Source: an uncultured Kiloniellaceae bacterium
GTDB taxonomy: Bacteria; Pseudomonadota; Alphaproteobacteria; Kiloniellales; Kiloniellaceae
DNA: 64,000 bases
Direction: 5' to 3'
NCBI GenBank assembly: GCA_947500035.1
Contig: CANMQP010000011.1
Coordinates: forward strand, 124,001 to 188,000
A model generated the notes under the pieces. The model was not told where the DNA came from. It did no database searches and saw nothing but the letters and a program-made list of their open reading frames with translations. A program made the position numbers and the translations under genes. Shown piece by piece: positions 1 through 7,669 of this stretch. The stretch's first letter is position 1, and every line of letters starts with the position of its first letter.

Positions 1-418
1 GATCGTAGCTGCCCTCAATCAAGTCAAACTGAGCGTCTGACAGGTGCAAATCGAGGGTGAGGTCTGGGTATTGATCCATGAACGCAGGCAGGAGGGGTGC
101 GACATAGAGCTGCGCGAAGGTACTGGGGGCGGCAAATCGCAATGTCCCGCCAATCTCGGCCTTGCCTTTGCCAAGGGCGGCAAGGGCCGCTTCTTCTTGC
201 GCGATCATTTCGCGGGCGTAGGGCAGAAAGTCCTGCCCCTCCAAAGACACAGATACCTTGCGCGTCGACCGATGCAGCAATTCTGCGCCCAACAGATTTT
301 CCAATTTGGCAAGCCGCGCGCTTGCAACAGCCGGCGCCATCCCAAGAGTTCGCCCCGCCGCGCTGATGTTGAGCGTCTCGCTCGCGAGCACAAACAGGCG
401 GAGGCTTTGCGTGTCCAT
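1..418 (-). CDS. LysR-family transcriptional regulator, partial at window edge
   Basis: Reading leftwards from an ATG at 416-418, the protein begins MDTQSLRLFVLASETLNIS and shows the LysR helix-turn-helix at about residues 5-60 (AAGRTLGMAPAVASARLAKLE, then LLHRSTRKVSVSLEGQ). The start of the effector-binding domain follows (LRFAAPSTFAQLYVAPLLP). The frame stays open to the first base, so the C-terminal half lies outside the window. LysR proteins usually control a divergent neighbour; here that is the oxygenase/SDR pair starting at 518, about 100 bp away. The AT-rich gap between them holds GAATTC-centred dyads but no clear T-N11-A box. The family is confident; the ligand is unknown. Confidence 0.9.
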   Translation of the reverse strand, partial: MDTQSLRLFVLASETLNISAAGRTLGMAPAVASARLAKLENLLGAELLHRSTRKVSVSLEGQDFLPYAREMIAQEEAALAALGKGKAEIGGTLRFAAPSTFAQLYVAPLLPAFMDQYPDLTLDLHLSDAQFDLIEGSYD

Positions 419-517
419 ATTTTATAGATTTCCGGAATACTGAATTCAATTATCGCCTGTTTATATAGTTTTTTTGGAGTGTTAAGTCAAAGCCCAAGAC
501 AATGAGAGGAGCCGACC

Positions 518-1348
518 ATGACCCAGATAGCGACAGTGAACTACCACGTACACAAACCAGAGCGTCAGGCATTTGAACTGGATGCGGGCGGCATTGTCGG
601 AAACCTCATCGCGCCGGAATTGGTCCCAACAAAGATTCGGGTGCAAGACGAACGCGCCCGGCATCCTGGCACCTCTTTTCAAAAGGAGGCTGTTGCGTTC
701 ACACATTTTCCGACCGCCGCGTCGTCCTTTGACGACGGTCACTTTTGGCGCGCCACCTACGACGCAGAACTCACCACCTTGTTGATCCGTGAAGTCGACG
801 CCAAAGAGGTCATTGTCTTTGACCACACCATCCGCGTGGATAATCCTAATGCTGTGCGTAAACCTGCGCGGAACGTGCATAGCGACTATAGCCCGCAGGG
901 TGCAGAACAGCGGCTGATCGACATCTTGGGCGCTGAGAAGGCGGAGCAGTGGAGCGCGGGTCGCTACGCATTCATCAACGTGTGGCGGCCGATCGAAACC
1001 CCTATCAACTCGTCCCCCTTAGGATTCATCCTGCCCTCAAGTGTCGCATCAGATGATTGGATCTTGCTTGATCTGATCTACCCCGACCGTAAAGGACAGA
1101 TCATGGGGCTGGCGGCAAACCCAAGTCACCAATGGATTTACATGTCCAAGATGACGCCGGACGAGGTCGCCTACTTCAACATCTTCGACAACCAAGGCCG
1201 CCCCTCCATCGGCCACAGCGCGCTGGACATGGTGGAAGACCTCAACATCCACACAGTTCGCAAGAGCATCGAGAGCCGAACACTCGTGCGCTACGCCTCA
1301 CCGTGGCCACGTCCAGGTAACACTTCAAACCGAGAGAGATGCACATGA
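518..1348 (+). CDS. CmcJ/NvfI family oxidoreductase (Fe(II)/2-oxoglutarate oxygenase-like)
   Basis: This 276-residue cytosolic protein has the look of the CmcJ/NvfI (GA4-desaturase-like) family: an N-terminal fold with HYH-like strands, the central NVWRPIETPINSSPL block and a late HSALD segment. Family members include cephamycin CmcJ and fungal tailoring enzymes, many tied to Fe(II)/2-oxoglutarate chemistry on secondary metabolites. An AGAGGAG ribosome site lies 7 bp before the ATG. It overlaps the following SDR start by 4 bp (ATGA), so the two are probably translationally coupled. Divergent transcription from the LysR gene at 1-418 suggests control by that regulator. The substrate cannot be read from sequence. 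Family call fairly secure, biochemical role inferred. Confidence 0.75.
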   Translation: MTQIATVNYHVHKPERQAFELDAGGIVGNLIAPELVPTKIRVQDERARHPGTSFQKEAVAFTHFPTAASSFDDGHFWRATYDAELTTLLIREVDAKEVIVFDHTIRVDNPNAVRKPARNVHSDYSPQGAEQRLIDILGAEKAEQWSAGRYAFINVWRPIETPINSSPLGFILPSSVASDDWILLDLIYPDRKGQIMGLAANPSHQWIYMSKMTPDEVAYFNIFDNQGRPSIGHSALDMVEDLNIHTVRKSIESRTLVRYASPWPRPGNTSNRERCT

Positions 1349-2133
1349 CCAAGACCATTCTTATCACCGGATCGACAGACGGCATTGGCCTTTTGACGGC
1401 GCAAAACCTTGCGAAGGAAGGGCACAAAATCCTGTTGCACGGGCGCGGTGCCGCCAAACTTGAAGCTGCCGCGAACAAGGTTGGTGGCGACGTCGAGACC
1501 TTTGCGGCAGATCTGTCGCGCATTGCAGACGTTCAAAGCTTTGCCGCCGAGGTGCGTGAAAAACATGACCGCCTTGACGTGCTGATCAACAACGCAGGTG
1601 TGCTGAAGATCGCAGACACAAGGACCGAGACCGGCCATGACGTGCGCTTCATGGTGAACACCTTTGCCCCATACGCGCTGACCCGCGCGCTGCTGCCGAT
1701 CATTTCCAAAGACGGGCGGATCGTGAACCTTTCCTCCGCTGCGCAAGCGCCCATCAATTTGGACGCCATGCGCGGCGAGAAGCAGATTGGCCACAATGAC
1801 GCCTACGCACAGAGCAAACTCGCCATCACCATCTGGACCCGCGAATTGGCAAAAGAGTTGGCAGACGGGCCGATCGTCGTTGCCGTCAATCCCGGCTCAT
1901 TGTTGGCATCTAAAATGGTCAAAGAAGGTTACGGCATCGCGGGCAACGACCTCCAAATCGGCGCGGATATTTTGCGCGAAGCCGGTTTGGGTGCATCCTT
2001 CGCAGATGCCTCGGGCAAGTACTTCGACAACGACAGCGGACGCTTCGCCCAGCCCCATGCAGCCGCATTGGATCGAGACCACTCAGCGCAGGTGATGCAA
2101 GGCATAGAAGATGCCTTGCATCACCTGCGCTGA
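1345..2133 (+). CDS. SDR family NAD(P)-dependent oxidoreductase
   Basis: This is a classical short-chain dehydrogenase/reductase of 262 residues. The N-terminal Rossmann motif TGSTDGIG binds the dinucleotide, NNAG lies near residue 85, and the catalytic Ser/Tyr/Lys are visible in NLSSAA and YAQSK. I prefer the ATG at 1345 because GAGAGAG sits at a proper distance from it and directly abuts the ATG at 1339. It overlaps the oxygenase gene by 4 bp and likely acts in the same pathway, reducing or oxidising a carbonyl or alcohol. The last 15 codons form half of a perfect 20-bp inverted repeat (see 2086-2165). Confidence 0.88.
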   Translation: MTKTILITGSTDGIGLLTAQNLAKEGHKILLHGRGAAKLEAAANKVGGDVETFAADLSRIADVQSFAAEVREKHDRLDVLINNAGVLKIADTRTETGHDVRFMVNTFAPYALTRALLPIISKDGRIVNLSSAAQAPINLDAMRGEKQIGHNDAYAQSKLAITIWTRELAKELADGPIVVAVNPGSLLASKMVKEGYGIAGNDLQIGADILREAGLGASFADASGKYFDNDSGRFAQPHAAALDRDHSAQVMQGIEDALHHLR

Positions 2134-2165
2134 CCCGAAAGAGGCTCGGCTGACCACGAGCCTCT
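2086..2165 (+). terminator. Two tandem hairpins over the SDR stop codon
   Basis: The first hairpin is a perfect 20-bp inverted repeat, 2086-2105 against 2111-2130, with a 5-nt AGAAG loop. Its right arm ends on the base before the TGA stop (2131-2133), so it is also coding. A second hairpin follows at 2140-2148/2157-2165 (AGAGGCTCG paired with CGAGCCTCT). Neither has a U-tract, so classical intrinsic termination is doubtful. They may block 3' exonucleases or attenuate read-through into the crotonase gene at 2239. Confidence 0.55.
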
Positions 2166-2238
2166 CCCCATACGACCAACTTAAACTTTAACCCATCCGG
2201 CAGCTTGCGCTGTCCGGACACAAGGAAGGACTGTCCAA

Positions 2239-3084
2239 ATGAAGTACGAAAACTTCCAAACCTTCGACGTGAAAGTCGAAGATGCCATCGCCACCGTGAC
2301 CTTCGATTTTGGAAACGTAAACGTACAGGGCCAAGAGATGTTGGCCGACCTCAACAGCCTCGCCATGCGGCTAGAGCGGGACCGCGACACGAAAGTGGTG
2401 ATCTTTCGATCTGCCAACCCTGAAGTGTGGGTCTGCCACTACGACACCGAACTGCTGAAAGACATGTCCACAGAGGCCGTGCCGCGCGATGAGGCGCAGC
2501 TGCTGGATCTGCAAAGCGTCTGCGAACGCATCAGCAAGGTGCCACAGGCCACTATCGCTAAGCTCGAAGGCTTTGCCCGGGGCGGTGGTCATGAATTGGC
2601 TTTGGCCCTCGATATGCGCTTTGCGGTGCGCGGCAAGTTCAAGTTCATGCAAATGGAAGTGGGCATGGGCATCCTGCCCTGCGGCGGGGGAGCATCCCGC
2701 ATGGCGCGTCAGACCGGTCTGGGCCGCGCGCTGGAGATCATCTTGAGTGCCCGCGATTTTGACGCCGACGAAGCCGAAGCCATGGGCACGATTAACAAGG
2801 CCTTTGAGGTCGACGAAATCGACGAGTACGTGAACACACTGGCGCAACGCATCGCCAAGTTCCCGGCGGAGTCCATCAATGCGTGCAAACAAATGGTCTA
2901 TGAATCCATCGATAAGCCCATTGATGAAGCCCTGAAAGCCGAAGCCTATTGGCTCTATCAAGCCACCAGCAAGACGCCGGCCGTGAAACGGTTCACGATT
3001 GCCGATGAACAGGGTCTAGAGCACGACATGGAAAACCAGCGCAACTGGAACAAGCTGGTCATGGATGTTCAGGACATCACTTAA
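2239..3084 (+). CDS. Enoyl-CoA hydratase/isomerase (crotonase) family protein
   Basis: A 281-residue crotonase-fold protein. The oxyanion-hole segment is FARGGGHELALALDMRFA (about residues 113-130), followed by the MEVGMGILPCGGGASRMA region that corresponds to the family EaxxGlxPxxGG stretch. The Cys in place of the usual Gly before GGG is a small departure. Crotonases hydrate, isomerise or cleave acyl-CoA thioesters; the precise reaction is not predictable here. An AAGGAAGG ribosome site lies before the ATG. It follows the oxygenase/SDR pair in the same direction, after a hairpin-rich 105-bp gap, so membership in the same operon is possible. Confidence 0.85.
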   Translation: MKYENFQTFDVKVEDAIATVTFDFGNVNVQGQEMLADLNSLAMRLERDRDTKVVIFRSANPEVWVCHYDTELLKDMSTEAVPRDEAQLLDLQSVCERISKVPQATIAKLEGFARGGGHELALALDMRFAVRGKFKFMQMEVGMGILPCGGGASRMARQTGLGRALEIILSARDFDADEAEAMGTINKAFEVDEIDEYVNTLAQRIAKFPAESINACKQMVYESIDKPIDEALKAEAYWLYQATSKTPAVKRFTIADEQGLEHDMENQRNWNKLVMDVQDIT

Positions 3085-3097
3085 CCCTAAATCTGCC

Positions 3098-3132
3098 AGC
3101 GGACATTCAGGCTATGTGGCTGAATGTCCGCT
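3098..3132 (+). terminator. Hairpin after the crotonase gene
   Basis: A perfect 13-bp stem, AGCGGACATTCAG at 3098-3110 and its complement at 3120-3132, with a 9-nt loop, begins 13 bp after the stop codon. There is no U-run after it. The rest of 3133-3295 is AT-rich, with an imperfect inverted pair (CTCAAAATT/AATTTTGAG near 3206 and 3254). I see no convincing gene there. Confidence 0.5.
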
Positions 3133-3295
3133 TCGTCCGCATTGCCGGAGTTGGTGAAGTTCGAAATGAATGGCAGCTTTAAAGCAATTTGCATTTAATC
3201 GGACTCAAAATTCGCTGCCCCTCGATCAGCAATTTGCTGATCTTGAACGCAAATTTTGAGATGCGATGATTTAAGAAAAACGCAATTCGCTCTAT

Positions 3296-3483
3296 GCGGG
3301 ACATGGCATTTAGGGCAATCGCAATCCTGAGCATGAACGGCAAGCGACCGGTATCCTTCAAAGCAGATGCAAAGTGCTTGAAAGCGTCTCTGCGCAAGTC
3401 ATAAGGTCAGGATGGGGCACATGTGGGAAATACAGGTTTATGAGAAGCGATCTGCGAGAAGCGCGTGAAGATTTGGCCGCCGC
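3296..3483 (+). repeat. 188-bp direct repeat, left copy
   Basis: Bases 3296-3483 match 6791-6978 at a constant offset of 3495 with a single difference (T3472 against C6967). Identity starts and stops abruptly at both ends. The copy carries the upstream region and the first 14 codons or so of the class II aldolase gene whose full version begins at 6935. The two copies bracket the LysR/NTF2/VOC/cyclase cassette, so this is a duplicated boundary rather than a short transposase target duplication. Confidence 0.95.
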
Positions 3484-3565
3484 ACTCGCAGGCTTATCTG
3501 TGCCGCTCTATTGCCACCGGGAATCTAGGGAACCGATCTGCCAAATGCTCGATGACAGCTCTTGA
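3440..3565 (+). pseudogene. Truncated 5' copy of class II aldolase gene
   Basis: The left direct repeat contains the aldolase start codon and MRSDLREAREDLAAAL, identical to the start of the intact gene at 6935. After codon 15 the sequence switches to DNA that is antisense to the end of the LysR gene, and the frame ends at 3565. It encodes no aldolase domain and is best read as a remnant of the event that inserted the cassette. If transcribed it would run into the convergent LysR gene. Confidence 0.8.
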
Positions 3566-4408
3566 TTTTGCCGGTAGATAGTCACCCGAGCGAAAAAGAG
3601 CATGTACCGGAGTTGGCGCCGGCGCCCAGTCGGGTAGCATTTCGACAAGCCTGCCAGAACGAACATCGTCAACAAAGATCCATTCAGGTCCGATATGAAT
3701 GCCGGCGCCCATCAGGGTCGCTTCTCTCGCCGCTCCGAGATTGTTTATCGACAGGCGAGATTGAAGTGATACACGGACCGCTTTTCCGTTTGGTCCCTGG
3801 AGTGGAACAGTCCGACCGAATTGCATCCAGCTATAGAGAATGAAGTGGCAGGCTTCGAGCTTCTGGGGCTGAGTGATCCGCCCCATTTGCTCGATGTAAG
3901 CTGGGGAGGCCACGAGCATGAGGCGCATCTCTCCAAGCTTGCGTGCTTTCAGTGCACTATCTGTCAGCTGACCGATGCGTAAGGCGACATCCACATCTTG
4001 GCCGACAAGATCGACATAAGTGTCACTCAGAACGAGATCGACCGCGAGCTCCGGGTGGCGTTCTAGAAGCTCGACAATCCAGCCCGTCACACAGGCCCGC
4101 CCAAAATCCAAAGGACAAGAGACGCGGACGAGGCCGCGCGGCGTATCTGAAAACTCGCCTATATCGGCCTCCACAGCGTCGACTTCAGCCAAAATCCGGC
4201 GCATGGCGGTGTAATAGGTCGTCCCGGCTTCAGTTGGGCTCGCGCCCTGACGTGAGCGCTCCAGCAGCTTCGTCTTGAGGCGAGTTTCAAGCGCCGTCAC
4301 CCGGCGGGTGACGGTCGCTGGATCGGCGCCAATTTCTTCGGCTACCGCCTTCATGCTGCCCGCTTCAACAACGCGCAGGAAGAGTCGGGGATCATCAAGA
4401 CGGTTCAT
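3494..4408 (-). CDS. LysR-family transcriptional regulator
   Basis: A full-length 304-residue LysR protein. The winged helix-turn-helix is at residues 5-63 (EIGADPATVTRRVTALE, LLERSRQGASPTEAG). The effector domain begins near LVRVSCPLDFGRACV and is of the DsdA/PecT-like CrgA subclass. The stop codon lies 10 bp inside the left end of the cassette, so the gene is complete despite sitting at a junction. It is divergent from the exported-enzyme operon at 4539, and a 27-bp dyad occupies the gap (4420-4446). It probably senses the substrate or product of that pathway and autoregulates. The ligand is unknown. Confidence 0.9.
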   Translation of the reverse strand: MNRLDDPRLFLRVVEAGSMKAVAEEIGADPATVTRRVTALETRLKTKLLERSRQGASPTEAGTTYYTAMRRILAEVDAVEADIGEFSDTPRGLVRVSCPLDFGRACVTGWIVELLERHPELAVDLVLSDTYVDLVGQDVDVALRIGQLTDSALKARKLGEMRLMLVASPAYIEQMGRITQPQKLEACHFILYSWMQFGRTVPLQGPNGKAVRVSLQSRLSINNLGAAREATLMGAGIHIGPEWIFVDDVRSGRLVEMLPDWAPAPTPVHALFRSGDYLPAKSRAVIEHLADRFPRFPVAIERHR

Positions 4409-4419
4409 GGATCATCGTT

Positions 4420-4446
4420 ATATGATTGCATATTATGCAATCATAT
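4420..4446. promoter_or_regulatory. Probable LysR operator, perfect dyad
   Basis: Arms ATATGATTGCA (4420-4430) and TGCAATCATAT (4436-4446) are perfectly complementary around TATTA. The dyad starts 12 bp upstream of the LysR start codon and about 92 bp upstream of the divergent exported-enzyme operon. It contains the T-N11-A spacing expected of LysR-type boxes. Position and symmetry support an autoregulatory operator; no binding data exist. Confidence 0.75.
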
Positions 4447-4538
4447 ATTGAAAAATCACTGTATTCCAACAGTATTTGCAAAGTCTCATGTTCCCCATGT
4501 GGCTGAATGATTTTCGTCCAGATCAAAGGAGAACCGAC

Positions 4539-5111
4539 ATGAACCCCTTCAAATCACTCGCTGCGGCACTTGCGGTTTCAGCCGTTCTGACAGGCCCTGG
4601 CCTCGCTCAGGAAGCTCCGCTGGTCGCGCACAATGCGTCGCAAGAAACACAGCTCCGGCTTCTGCTTGACCGTGAAGAAATCGGTCAGGTCATCGTTAAC
4701 TACGGACTCGCCTTCGACATGCAGGACTGGAAGCTACATCGTTCGGTATTTACCGACGAAATCCAGATGGATTTCACCGCTTCCATCGGCGACGGGCTTG
4801 TCACGATGAAGGCGGACGATTGGGTCGAAGGGGTCAAACCCTTCTTTTCCAAACTTGAAGGCACGCAGCATATCGCCATGCCGCTGATCATCGAGATAGA
4901 TGGAGACGAAGCCTATGTACGCTCGCTGCTGAATGCATCGCATCATTTACGCAATGATCGCGGCGGCAACGTCCAGACCATGGTTGGCTATTACGACAAT
5001 TGGCTCATCCGTACCGAGAGCGGCTGGAGAATCACCAAGATGGTCCAGACTATCACCTGGAATGAAGGCAATTGGTACGTCTTCGAAAAAGCCGCCGGCC
5101 TGAGCGAATAG
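4539..5111 (+). CDS. Exported nuclear transport factor 2 / SnoaL-like protein
   Basis: Starting at the ATG after AAAGGAGAA, the 190-residue product has a signal peptide (MNPFKSLAAALAVSAVLTG, cleavage after GLAQ). A SnoaL_4-type cone fold follows: LLDREEIGQVIVNYGLAFDMQDW, then DEIQMDFTASIG, MPLIIEIDGDEAYVRS and a closing SGWRITKMVQTITWNEGN. Such domains act as small-molecule isomerases, dehydratases or ring-hydroxylating subunits. The longer frame from 4476 would bury the signal peptide and is rejected. It is the first gene of a three-gene set of exported enzymes, 10 bp before the VOC gene. Confidence 0.85.
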   Translation: MNPFKSLAAALAVSAVLTGPGLAQEAPLVAHNASQETQLRLLLDREEIGQVIVNYGLAFDMQDWKLHRSVFTDEIQMDFTASIGDGLVTMKADDWVEGVKPFFSKLEGTQHIAMPLIIEIDGDEAYVRSLLNASHHLRNDRGGNVQTMVGYYDNWLIRTESGWRITKMVQTITWNEGNWYVFEKAAGLSE

Positions 5112-5121
5112 GACCAGTCAT

Positions 5122-5661
5122 ATGTTTATAAAACCACTCTTCTCCGCCTTGGTGCTTGCCGTTGTTATCCTCGTAACGGCCCAAACCTTTGCGGCGCCGC
5201 CCGCAGAGACAGCGATCGGTCTTCAGTATCGGGGCAATCATGTGGCGCTTCGCGTTGCAGACCTTGAAACCTCTGTTCAATGGTGGTCGGACGTTTTCGG
5301 CGCCCGGGAGGTTCGCCGATCAGCTGTGCCTAATGTCAGCCCCGACATCGAAATCGTTTTCATGCATATCGCCGGCGGATTTCACATTGAATTGGTCGGT
5401 GGCGGCACACCGGAAGAACGCGGCGCGCCGGAAGACATCGCTGCTGATTACGGAGTTGCCGGATACAAACACATTGGCTTTCTCGTCGCCGATCTCAACC
5501 CCGTTCTCGACCACATGGCACGCTTCGGCGTCGAGCCGGATTACCGCGTGACCCGCGAGGACTACGGCGTCGAAATTGTCCTGATCAAGGAACCCTCGGG
5601 TCGATACGTGGAGCTCTACGCCCCGCTCACGACCGCACGCACGGAAGGAACGGACCGATGA
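5122..5661 (+). CDS. Exported VOC (glyoxalase/dioxygenase fold) family protein
   Basis: This 179-residue protein begins with a signal peptide (MFIKPLFSALVLAVVILVTAQ, cleavage near FAA). It then has two paired beta-alpha-beta-beta-beta units of the vicinal oxygen chelate fold: NHVALRVADLETSVQWWSDV and YKHIGFLVADLNPVLDHM, ending ...GRYVELYAP. Potential metal ligands are His of NHVAL, Glu of IELVGGG, His of YKHIG and Glu of YVELY. VOC enzymes include lyases, epimerases and extradiol dioxygenases. Its stop overlaps the cyclase start by 4 bp, which implies a common transcript and related function in the periplasm. Confidence 0.85.
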   Translation: MFIKPLFSALVLAVVILVTAQTFAAPPAETAIGLQYRGNHVALRVADLETSVQWWSDVFGAREVRRSAVPNVSPDIEIVFMHIAGGFHIELVGGGTPEERGAPEDIAADYGVAGYKHIGFLVADLNPVLDHMARFGVEPDYRVTREDYGVEIVLIKEPSGRYVELYAPLTTARTEGTDR

Positions 5662-6605
5662 AAAAGTTTCTTATTACATCGGCGGCTCTGCTCGCTTTGG
5701 CGAGCGGTGCAAGCCACGCCCAGTCCGAAGATCGGCGCTGGGTCGTTGAGACCGAGACCCTAACATCGCCTTATGGGGCCGAGGATCAGCGCGGCGCCCT
5801 TAATCTACAAACGGAGAAAACTGTCCGCGCGGCTCTGTCACTCGCCAAAAAGGGCGAGGTATTGAGCCTCGCCATCCCGCTTTCGCGCGAAACGCCCGCC
5901 TACGGCTGGCGGCGTTTTGAAGTGACGGTCGCCCAAAATGAAGGGACCGGTCATTCAAACAATGAGGACATTGTCTCAGCGCCAATCAACACAGGCACTC
6001 AAATCGACGGACTCGCCCACATGGGTGTGAACGGCCACTTCTATGGCGGGCGTCAGGGCGCGGACATCCAGAAAGTCAGCGGCTTGACGGAGCTGGGGAT
6101 CGAGCATGCTGGACCCATCGTCACCCGCGGCCTTGTCCTCGACATAGCCGCCGTCAAAGGCGTCGACCGGTTGAAGATCGGCTATGTCATCACGCCTGGA
6201 GACATCGAGGCAGCGATGGCGCGCCAGGCGCTTGAAGCGATCCGGCCGGGCGATGTCGTTATCTTCCATACGGGGCATCGCCGGCTGTTAGAAGAAGGCG
6301 ACACGGCGGCTTTTCTGTCCGGACAACCGGGACCAGGCCTTGAAGCGGCAACATATCTGGCGGATCGTGGAGTTGTCGCTGTTGGGGGTGATTCTGGATC
6401 AGTAGAGGCCATGCCTTTCGAACAGGACGGTGTTCTTTTCCCTGTCCACCAAACGCTACTTACCAAGCATGGCGTTTACATTCTCGAGAATATCGCCACT
6501 GAGCGACTGATCGAGGGAGGGTGGTCTGAATTCCTGTTCATGGCCGCGCCTCTGCCCATCGTCGGTGCTTCATCTTCGTGGATTAACCCCGTGGCGATCC
6601 GATGA
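5658..6605 (+). CDS. Exported cyclase-family (kynurenine formamidase-like) hydrolase
   Basis: A 315-residue member of the Cyclase (PF04199) family with a clear signal peptide (MKKFLITSAALLALASGASH, then AQSE). The metal-binding signature of this family, HxGTHxDxPxH, appears here as NTGTQIDGLAH at about residues 114-124: the first His is Asn and the second is Gln, while Asp and the last His are kept. Family enzymes hydrolyse cyclic or amide substrates such as N-formylkynurenine. The changed ligands leave it open whether it binds a metal. It overlaps the VOC gene by 4 bp and the next truncated gene by 4 bp, so the operon continued downstream before truncation. Confidence 0.85.
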   Translation: MKKFLITSAALLALASGASHAQSEDRRWVVETETLTSPYGAEDQRGALNLQTEKTVRAALSLAKKGEVLSLAIPLSRETPAYGWRRFEVTVAQNEGTGHSNNEDIVSAPINTGTQIDGLAHMGVNGHFYGGRQGADIQKVSGLTELGIEHAGPIVTRGLVLDIAAVKGVDRLKIGYVITPGDIEAAMARQALEAIRPGDVVIFHTGHRRLLEEGDTAAFLSGQPGPGLEAATYLADRGVVAVGGDSGSVEAMPFEQDGVLFPVHQTLLTKHGVYILENIATERLIEGGWSEFLFMAAPLPIVGASSSWINPVAIR

Positions 6606-6808
6606 ACAGCATTCGGTCCCAGCCTTGGATTGCATCCAGTCGGGCGGCTGTCCGTCGCCTCCCGATCTTCCAGGATCTGAGCGATGACGAGGCGCGGGTA
6701 CTCTTTGAGGCTGCGCGGCATCTAATCGCCGAAGAAGGGGAGGTCATTCTCTCTCCGGATGCTCCGCCGACAGGGTTCACTTTCTTGATCGCGGGACATG
6801 GCATTTAG
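6602..6808 (+). pseudogene. Truncated cyclic-nucleotide-binding (Crp/Fnr-like) protein
   Basis: Only about 63 native codons remain: RLPIFQDLSDDEARVLFEAA followed by EEGEVILSPDAPPTGFTFLI, the first part of a cNMP-binding beta-barrel of Crp/Fnr proteins. At 6791 the sequence enters the right-hand direct repeat and stops five codons later inside it (TAG at 6806-6808). No ligand-binding pocket or DNA-binding domain is left, so the gene is broken. It starts with a 4-bp overlap with the cyclase and must once have been the next gene in that operon. It marks the right end of the inserted cassette. Confidence 0.8.
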
Positions 6809-6978
6809 GGCAATCGCAATCCTGAGCATGAACGGCAAGCGACCGGTATCCTTCAAAGCAGATGCAAAGTGCTTGAAAGCGTCTCTGCGCAAGTCATAAG
6901 GTCAGGATGGGGCACATGTGGGAAATACAGGTTTATGAGAAGCGATCTGCGAGAAGCGCGTGAAGACTTGGCCGCCGC
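6791..6978 (+). repeat. 188-bp direct repeat, right copy
   Basis: Second copy of the repeat at 3296-3483. To its left is the cut-off cyclic-nucleotide-binding gene; to its right the repeat runs on seamlessly into the full class II aldolase gene. This copy is therefore joined to the native aldolase coding sequence. No terminal inverted repeats or transposase are visible at either edge. Confidence 0.95.
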
Positions 6979-7669
6979 GCTGCGCTATGCCGACAAACTG
7001 GGCCTGAGTGAAGGCATCTGCAACCATTTCTCCCTCGCCGTCTCAGACGATGGGCAGGAGTTTCTGGTGAACCCGCAGGGGTTTCACTGGTCGGAGCTGA
7101 AAGCCTCGGACATGGTGCTCTGCCATCGCGACGGCCGGGTGCTGGACGGTGACCATTCGGTCGAGCCCACGGCGTACTTCATCCATGCGCCGATCCACGC
7201 CGGGCGACCAGCCGCCAAAGCCGTGCTCCATACCCACATGCCATACGCAACTTCCTTGACCATCGTCGAGGATGGCCGCTTGGAGATGGTTGAGCAGGGT
7301 GCGCTGCGTTTTTACGACCGCATCGCCTACGACGATGGCTATGGCGGGCTGGCGCTGGATCATCAGGAAGGCGATCGGATCGCTGATGCGATGGCTGAGA
7401 AGCCCATCGCGTTCCTCGGCCACCACGGCGTTGTCGTGACAGCGCCAACCATGGCTAAGGCCTTTGACGATCTCTATTATCTGGAACGGGCCGCGCAGGT
7501 GCAGACACTGGCCAAGATGCACGGCAAGCCCTTCAGAGAGATCCCACGGCAGGTGGTGGAGCAGACCGCGCGCCAGATCCTTGAAGAAAGCGATACGACC
7601 CAGGTTCAGGCGCATTTCGATGCGATTAAACGAATGCTGGACCGCGACGACCCCAGCTGGCGCAACTGA
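6935..7669 (+). CDS. Class II aldolase/adducin family protein
   Basis: From the ATG at 6935 (MRSDLREAREDLAAALRYAD) the 244-residue protein matches class II aldolase/adducin proteins. Key parts are the phosphate/substrate loop SEGICNHFSLAV near residue 28, the zinc ligands in AVLHTHMPY (HTH), and the late GHHGVVV with its third His. Such zinc enzymes cleave or isomerise sugar phosphates or decarboxylate aldols; this short cytosolic form resembles uncharacterised catabolic members. A longer frame from 6869 lacks a family-like N-terminus. Its first 44 bases and upstream region are duplicated at 3440. The neighbouring SDR and crotonase genes suggest a catabolic cluster. Confidence 0.88.
   Translation: MRSDLREAREDLAAALRYADKLGLSEGICNHFSLAVSDDGQEFLVNPQGFHWSELKASDMVLCHRDGRVLDGDHSVEPTAYFIHAPIHAGRPAAKAVLHTHMPYATSLTIVEDGRLEMVEQGALRFYDRIAYDDGYGGLALDHQEGDRIADAMAEKPIAFLGHHGVVVTAPTMAKAFDDLYYLERAAQVQTLAKMHGKPFREIPRQVVEQTARQILEESDTTQVQAHFDAIKRMLDRDDPSWRN

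Noticed and set aside
3179-3397. 72-codon minus-strand frame near the left direct repeat
   Set aside because: It crosses the repeat boundary, has no ribosome site or known motif, and its second copy at the right repeat is interrupted.
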